Positions 60,201-64,000 of a stretch of DNA of 64,000 nucleotides are shown here, piece after piece. The notes under the pieces were generated by a model that saw only the letters and a program-made list of their open reading frames with translations, was not told the DNA's origin and searched no databases. The stretch comes from Ostrinia nubilalis. Its lineage: Eukaryota; Arthropoda; Insecta; Lepidoptera; Crambidae. Location: assembly GCF_963855985.1 (NCBI RefSeq), contig NC_087111.1:935001-999000 (forward strand), in the 5' to 3' direction. The position numbers were made by a program, and so were the translations under genes. The first letter of the stretch is position 1, and the number at the start of each line of letters is the position of its first letter.

Positions 60201-62862
60201 TGGCTTGTATCCATAGTAAGAAAGAAGGAAGAAAAAAAAATGATTTGGTTCAAACACAGTTTAACACAATATAAATAATTTGACAGAATTTATTGAATAA
60301 AAATGGCACCCATTCATATTCAAAACATGACGCTGGTATTCTACAGGAACCATCTTGAAAAGAGCGTCACCAGTGATTCAATAAATAAAATCAAAATCAA
60401 AAATATTTTATTCAATTTTTACCACTAGAGCACTTATGAACGTCAAATAACAGTAAAAAAAATTAAAGGTAGCCCTTGGGGCATTTCACAAGTCTCTTTA
60501 TCTTTTGGGCCCTACCAGCGCTTGGAGACAAACATTATGACAAGTGCTGAGAAGAAAGAACAAACTCAGTCATCACTAATTGCCAGTAATTATCTAACAG
60601 TAAGGTAGGCGCACACCGTTGATTTTTAGTTGGCCGATAGTTGTGCCCGATTTTAAATTGTATGAAGATTCGGCCAAATCGAATCGGCGTAGTGTGCGCA
60701 CTCCCATACAGGCCCATACTGATCAACTGCCCGACTAAACTATCGGCCGACGAAAAATCAACGGTGTGCGCCTACTCTAAAGATAACCAAATTCAAGTAC
60801 CTACATCAAGTATGTACAGACTGAACTGACCATTGGCATTTCACCATAGACATCATATGTATTTTCACTATCAATAAATAAAGCTTTGGTAGCTTAGTTT
60901 GGGACTACATGGCGCAATGTAAAATGTCCAAGGATATTTATTTAGTAATTTAGTACCATGGTTTTAATCACGTTCTAACGTCATATTTTGATTTATTTTA
61001 CAACATTTAAGCAAAGAACAAGAAATACCTAGTGGCCACCGCCATGGCATCCTCGTTAGGAGTTGTATTAGGTCCGCCAGGCCCACCAGGCCCATGTCCA
61101 CCAGGTCCCTGTCCACCAGGTCCATGTCCACCAGGTCCCTGTCCACCAGGTCCATGTCCACCAGGTCCTTCGTGTCCACCAGGTCCCTGCCCACCAGGTC
61201 CTTCGTGCCCACCAGGACCCTGCCCACCGGGTCCCTGCCCGCCAGGGCCCTGCCCACCAGGTCCCTGTCCACCAGGTCCATGCCCACCAGGTCCCTGCCG
61301 ACCAGGTACATTCCCACCAGGTCCACCGGGTCTGACACCACGATATCCTTGACTTGGCATCTCAGTTGCCCCTGTACAGTCAAATTGTATTCCAGTGACT
61401 ATAGTAGCTCGTATATGTCCCACAGCAGGGCTCAGTTTCGTGGAGATTTTCTAAGTATGTTTTAAGCTAAACTTCTAAAGTAGGTTCACTTTCTAAAATC
61501 TCAGTCAAGTTGTTTCGTAGAGGTTGGTTTCTCGGGATACGACTTCATAGATATTACTACGGAGGAAGAAACTTTGATTGACAATTTTATTATAAGAACC
61601 TGTTCGTTTCCTCGATTAAAGCATTGTTTTTTGTCAAGGGTTAGTATAAATTATGATAAGTTTTATATCACTCACTTGAGAAATTATAAACCCCTATTTT
61701 ACCTATATCCATTCCAAGAGATTGCTTAGGCACATATTAAACACACTAAAAAGTATAACATTCAATTGAACCACCTCTTACCTCTTAATCCAAGGTAACC
61801 CAGGTTTTGTCTTTGAATGTAACCTTTTTGATTCATAGAAAATGGTTCAACATTGGCGTCTTGAAATGGTATATTGTCCTGTATCTTCTGTTCTTCCTCG
61901 TAGTGGTATTTAGAGACCATGCTCTTGTATTCGTTTAAGAGCTGTGCTATTTCAGGGTCAGATGGAGGACGCAAAACTGGCTGGACAAATTGTCCATATT
62001 GTCGCCGAGCTTCGGGTGTAGTTCGTGGATCATTTTTAAGAGTTTCTTTCTCAAATTCTGACTTATTATGTACTGATTCTGTAGTTATTGTTTGTGAAAC
62101 GCTTTCATTTGATAGCACGAGTGTTTTTTTGCTGGATTCAGCATTTGATTGGTCATAATTGAGTGATAGTGAGAATACATCTGGCTTAGATTGTGGTGCA
62201 ATGGTAGTTGATTCGAGACTGTCAAATGTCATCGAGATAAGAGAAGGCTTGGTTATTTTGGCTGATAGGGAATTGTCTTGTGGTAATGAAAGATGTGCAG
62301 TCTTAGTTTGTGATGTAACTGGTTTGTGGACTGATATCGTGGCAGTTGATTGGGTATTATCAAATGAGATTGAGAATAGGTAAGGCTTGGTTAAAAGAGT
62401 AGCGGTATGATCTGTTTTATTGTTTGATCGGGAAAACACAATTGATAGTGAAGGCCTAACTGGTTTTTTATGTGATGCAGGGGACTTGGGATTTGAATCA
62501 GTGTCACTTAATGGTGATTTGCTTTCGATTGCCGGCGACAGTAGTGCTGTTGACAAACAAATCACAAAAATATTTTTGATGATACATAATAATTAACAGT
62601 TTAATACAAATTATTATGTTTGGAATACCCAATAAATTATGAAATAACATTTTGATGTAGTACTGGATTAGCCAAGACGTTACAAGACTGTCAATTGACT
62701 TACATTAGTAAAACTGTAGATCGTTGCAGTTCTAACAAATGCGTAGCGATTGGTAAAACAAAAATTACCTACATGAAGAAAAATTGTATACTGAAATTTC
62801 GGGAAAAAAGTTAACTTACCTGCCAAAAGACAAAATATTTTATTAAGATTTGAATACAACAT
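57160..62862 (-). CDS. Secreted GPGG-repeat protein with Kazal-like domain, six exons
   Basis: Exons on the - strand: 62820-62862, 61782-62546, 61029-61371, 59543-59653, 58713-58810, 57160-57218. All have GT..AG borders and matching phases; 472 residues. Residues 1-22 are a signal peptide. Residues 42-150 hold four degenerate units KP-xxx-S-(I/L/M)-(S/T)-(F/L/V) in a Ser/Thr/Lys-rich, probably disordered region. Residues about 283-372 are GPGG(Q/H) repeats of five or six residues, silk- or elastin-like. R393-R397 and KR at 401-402 could be a proprotein-convertase site. Residues 408-448 (NCDYTAYYCLRAF, VCGKTIYYNHMTFKNYCMIE, YVNC) look like a Kazal domain with VCG and the TFKNYC counterpart of TYxNxC, but show five cysteines, not six. 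The end is acidic (DYEYDNDDFLDRDYMVEDM). Kazal domains usually block serine proteases; extracellular matrix or cuticle use is an inference. Confidence 0.85.
57607..58126. mobile_element. 0.5 kb MITE (family T), copy 2
   Basis: Same ends and inner text as 47142-47690 (TCGCACCTTCCGCGACGCGA, AAAGCCCAATAAATATCCTT), lacking the extra hairpin. It lies in the last intron of the Kazal-like gene. Confidence 0.85.
58713..58810 (-). CDS. Kazal-like gene exon 5 (core of the domain)
   Basis: The acceptor is TTTTTTAG; a second AG five bases on (TACAG) would shift the frame to a stop after nine codons. It encodes TGSVCGKTIYYNHMTFKN and YCMIEYVNCMERYD. Donor GTAAAT. Confidence 0.88.
58867..59009. mobile_element. 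MITE with AACCACACCAACGCG ends
   Basis: AACCACACCAACGCGTGCAG faces CTGCACGCGTTGGTGTGGTT; the GC-rich centre has CGCGCCGGCGCGATC and AATGACAGGTCGCG. A decayed copy end is at about 42935-42992. It lies in intron 4. Confidence 0.8.
59285..59432 (-). mobile_element. LINE family D 3' end, second subfamily
   Basis: On the - strand GTCGGTCCCCCACGAGGTGG, GATCTGGTGAAGGTCGCTGG and CATCATTTGGCTGAAACCG encode the end of the reverse-transcriptase frame. It lies in intron 4 of the Kazal-like gene, same strand. Confidence 0.75.
59543..59653 (-). CDS. Kazal-like gene exon 4 (Arg-rich, first two cysteines)
   Basis: Acceptor TCCTTTAACAG, donor GTAAGTAA. It encodes FTTQRTTTRRRRRTAPKRW and then TFDENCDYTAYYCLRAF. 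It is much more GC-rich than its introns. Confidence 0.88.
60388..60570 (-). mobile_element. LINE family E 3' end with TGATTTT tail
   Basis: On the - strand it reads CTGAGTTTGTTCTTTCTTCT, GACGTTCATAAGTGCTC and a TTTTGATTTTGATTTTAT tail. It matches 10935-11127. Located in intron 3. Confidence 0.65.
60606..60775. mobile_element. MITE with TAGGCGCACACCG ends
   Basis: TAGGCGCACACCGTTGATTT faces AAATCAACGGTGTGCGCCTA; inner arms TTAGTTGGCCGATAGTT and ACTATCGGCCGAC. Related scraps are at 42105-42193 and 43393-43415. Confidence 0.85.
61029..61371 (-). CDS. Kazal-like gene exon 3 (GPGG repeat)
   Basis: Acceptor GACTGTACAG, donor GTATTT at 61028. A 15 bp minisatellite (61075-61325) encodes GPGGQ/GPGGH with two GPGGHE insertions, then GPNTTPNEDAMAVAT. 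All other frames in both directions are also open through the repeat; those are by-products. The exon phases fit only the Gly/Pro frame. Confidence 0.85.
61782..62546 (-). CDS. Kazal-like gene exon 2 (Ser/Thr-rich KP repeats)
   Basis: Follows acceptor TTTGTCAACAG at 62547 and ends before donor GTAAGA. It encodes residues 15-270. Four copies of a loose KP(x)3S pattern (residues 42, 68, 114, 135) are followed by a charged helical part (EIAQLLNEYKSMVSKYHYEE). Confidence 0.85.
62820..62862 (-). CDS. Kazal-like gene exon 1 (signal peptide)
   Basis: Encodes MLYSNLNKIFCLLA and the first base of codon 15; donor GTAAGT follows at 62819. Joined with exon 2 the peptide continues ALLSPAIES, a good signal-peptide end. 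No TATA box or initiator could be fixed upstream. Confidence 0.8.
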
Positions 62863-64000
62863 TTGAAAAATTGAGTTAATTGTTACTTAACATTTTGTAA
62901 TGATTAGTCGATGACTTCAATTACGTAACTATTTCATAAGAGCTTATGTTCGCACTATGTACCTCAGATAGTTTAAAACAATACCTAGCTAGATTGATTA
63001 CAATATCATTGCATTAAAGTTTACAGCATGAAATTGAAATGACGGTTCCTGTGGCTTGTTAATATTTGCAATTAAAATCGAATCGACTGCCGTTATAAGT
63101 GGGTTTACCGGTGAAATCTCTGAAATCTTTTCAACACCTATATTTTCTAGAATTTTCATAATGATAATGATGATAGTTTTCTCACTAACGATATAATAAT
63201 ATGTGAGGTGTGTAGGCAGGTACCTGCGTATTAATAATAATAATAATAAAATCGTTTATTACCAAAATATCATTACATATTTTCACATAATAACGTTGGA
63301 CTCCACACTAGGCAAGCCTGTGTCGTGGAGGCCAGGAGACAGTTTTACGATGTAGAAGGTACTTAAAACTAACAACAGATGTTACAATCGATTATTGTGC
63401 TATGTTTTATTAGTATGATATAACATAAAGGTCTTCTTAGTAAGCTAAATAATTGTTGAAGTTGCTTGAGTATGTGTTGTGTCTGTAGTGAATTTAGTTG
63501 ATAATGTTATTTTAGTATGCGTATGAAATGCTCTGTGTCATCGTAATCTAGTGAGGTAAGCCATGTTCCAATTTTTTGTTTAATTGTTGTCTCACTTGAA
63601 ACTTCTCACTTTGAACTTTTTGAATGAGCCAGCACGATGATGTATTAATATTCCTATTAAGGTTACATTATAAGTTATTTTGTGGAACTTTAATTTGGTA
63701 AGAAAGTAGGTACTAGTTGTTCCTATAACCAGGTAGACAATCTACTATGCATGTGTTAGGAGTGAATTCAGCGCAATAATCCACTTTTCGAAGGGATTGA
63801 ACTAGCATTAACTAGATTGCGCCTATGGCTTCAATATTTGAAATCAATGCACACAAACCGCTTCTATTATATCAATCTTCTTGATACCTCGTAGAATCCA
63901 CACACAACTCTAGATCTACGAACGATTTATTTGCAGCACTCAAATATACACTTTCTAACCTACAAAATAAAGCTCAGATATCCTTATTAATGTCGGTCAC
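62863..64000. other. DNA upstream of the Kazal-like gene
   Basis: No coding exon was recognised. 63228-63400 holds a TAA repeat and CACACTAGGCAAGCCTGTGT, the inverted 3' end of a common lepidopteran LINE. The promoter of the Kazal-like gene should lie in about 62863-63220, but no clear TATA or initiator could be fixed. Confidence 0.5.

Noticed and set aside
60964..61465. Other open frames through the GPGG exon (DLVGRDLVG, CPPGPCPPGP, STRSLSTRS patterns)
   Set aside because: A 15 bp repeat keeps all frames open. Only the GPGG frame fits the exon phases on both sides.

Overview
The window looks like nuclear DNA of a moth or butterfly (Lepidoptera). It is AT-rich, has very large introns, and carries repeats I recognise from lepidopteran genomes: LINE tails whose last codons read VQQWTSYG-stop followed by GAT repeats, Helitron-like elements starting CTAATATTATAAATGCGAAAG and ending in a GC hairpin plus CTAG, and many short inverted-repeat MITEs. 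The species cannot be named from the sequence alone.

Two host genes are supported, and they converge. On the + strand, a small GPI-anchored Ly6/uPAR (three-finger) protein is encoded by three coding exons (1758-1940, 35432-35489, 48505-48623). All splice phases agree and give 118 residues with ten cysteines. The exon before the ATG has a good splice acceptor, so at least one 5' non-coding exon lies outside what I can identify. On the - strand, a six-exon secreted protein of 472 residues (62862 down to 57160) joins a signal peptide, a Ser/Thr-rich region with degenerate KP...S repeats, a GPGG(Q/H) tract, an Arg-rich stretch and a Kazal-like cysteine domain. Its last exon holds two competing reading frames.

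Everything else is mobile or repetitive. 1.9-35.4 kb (intron 1 of the Ly6 gene) holds LINE, MITE and Helitron fragments. It also holds a 3.5 kb inverted-repeat element (14573-18074) with arrays of a GTGTAAAGTGAT motif and a LINE nested inside; a 1.4 kb element (18513-19910) with repeated TTTCGGGTGTTAC motifs; a truncated BEL/Pao retrotransposon gag gene (23346-25022); a piggyBac-like TTAA element (26273-27232); two hAT-like insertions with target duplications (30130-30887 and 31071-31569); and an AT-rich element with an AAGC microsatellite near 32.4 kb. 35.5-48.5 kb (intron 2) has a pair of nested MITEs at 40.4-40.8 kb, an element with perfect 160 bp inverted arms at 43.5-44.0 kb, and two MITEs abutting just before the last exon. 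48.6-57.0 kb is intergenic and holds a long palindrome at 53.8 kb. The introns of the second gene hold a second copy of a 0.5 kb element also present at 47.1 kb.

I saw no tRNA, rRNA or CRISPR. The most unusual material is the set of nested non-autonomous DNA elements with internal motif arrays, and the repeat-built secreted protein with a possible alternative or broken C-terminus.
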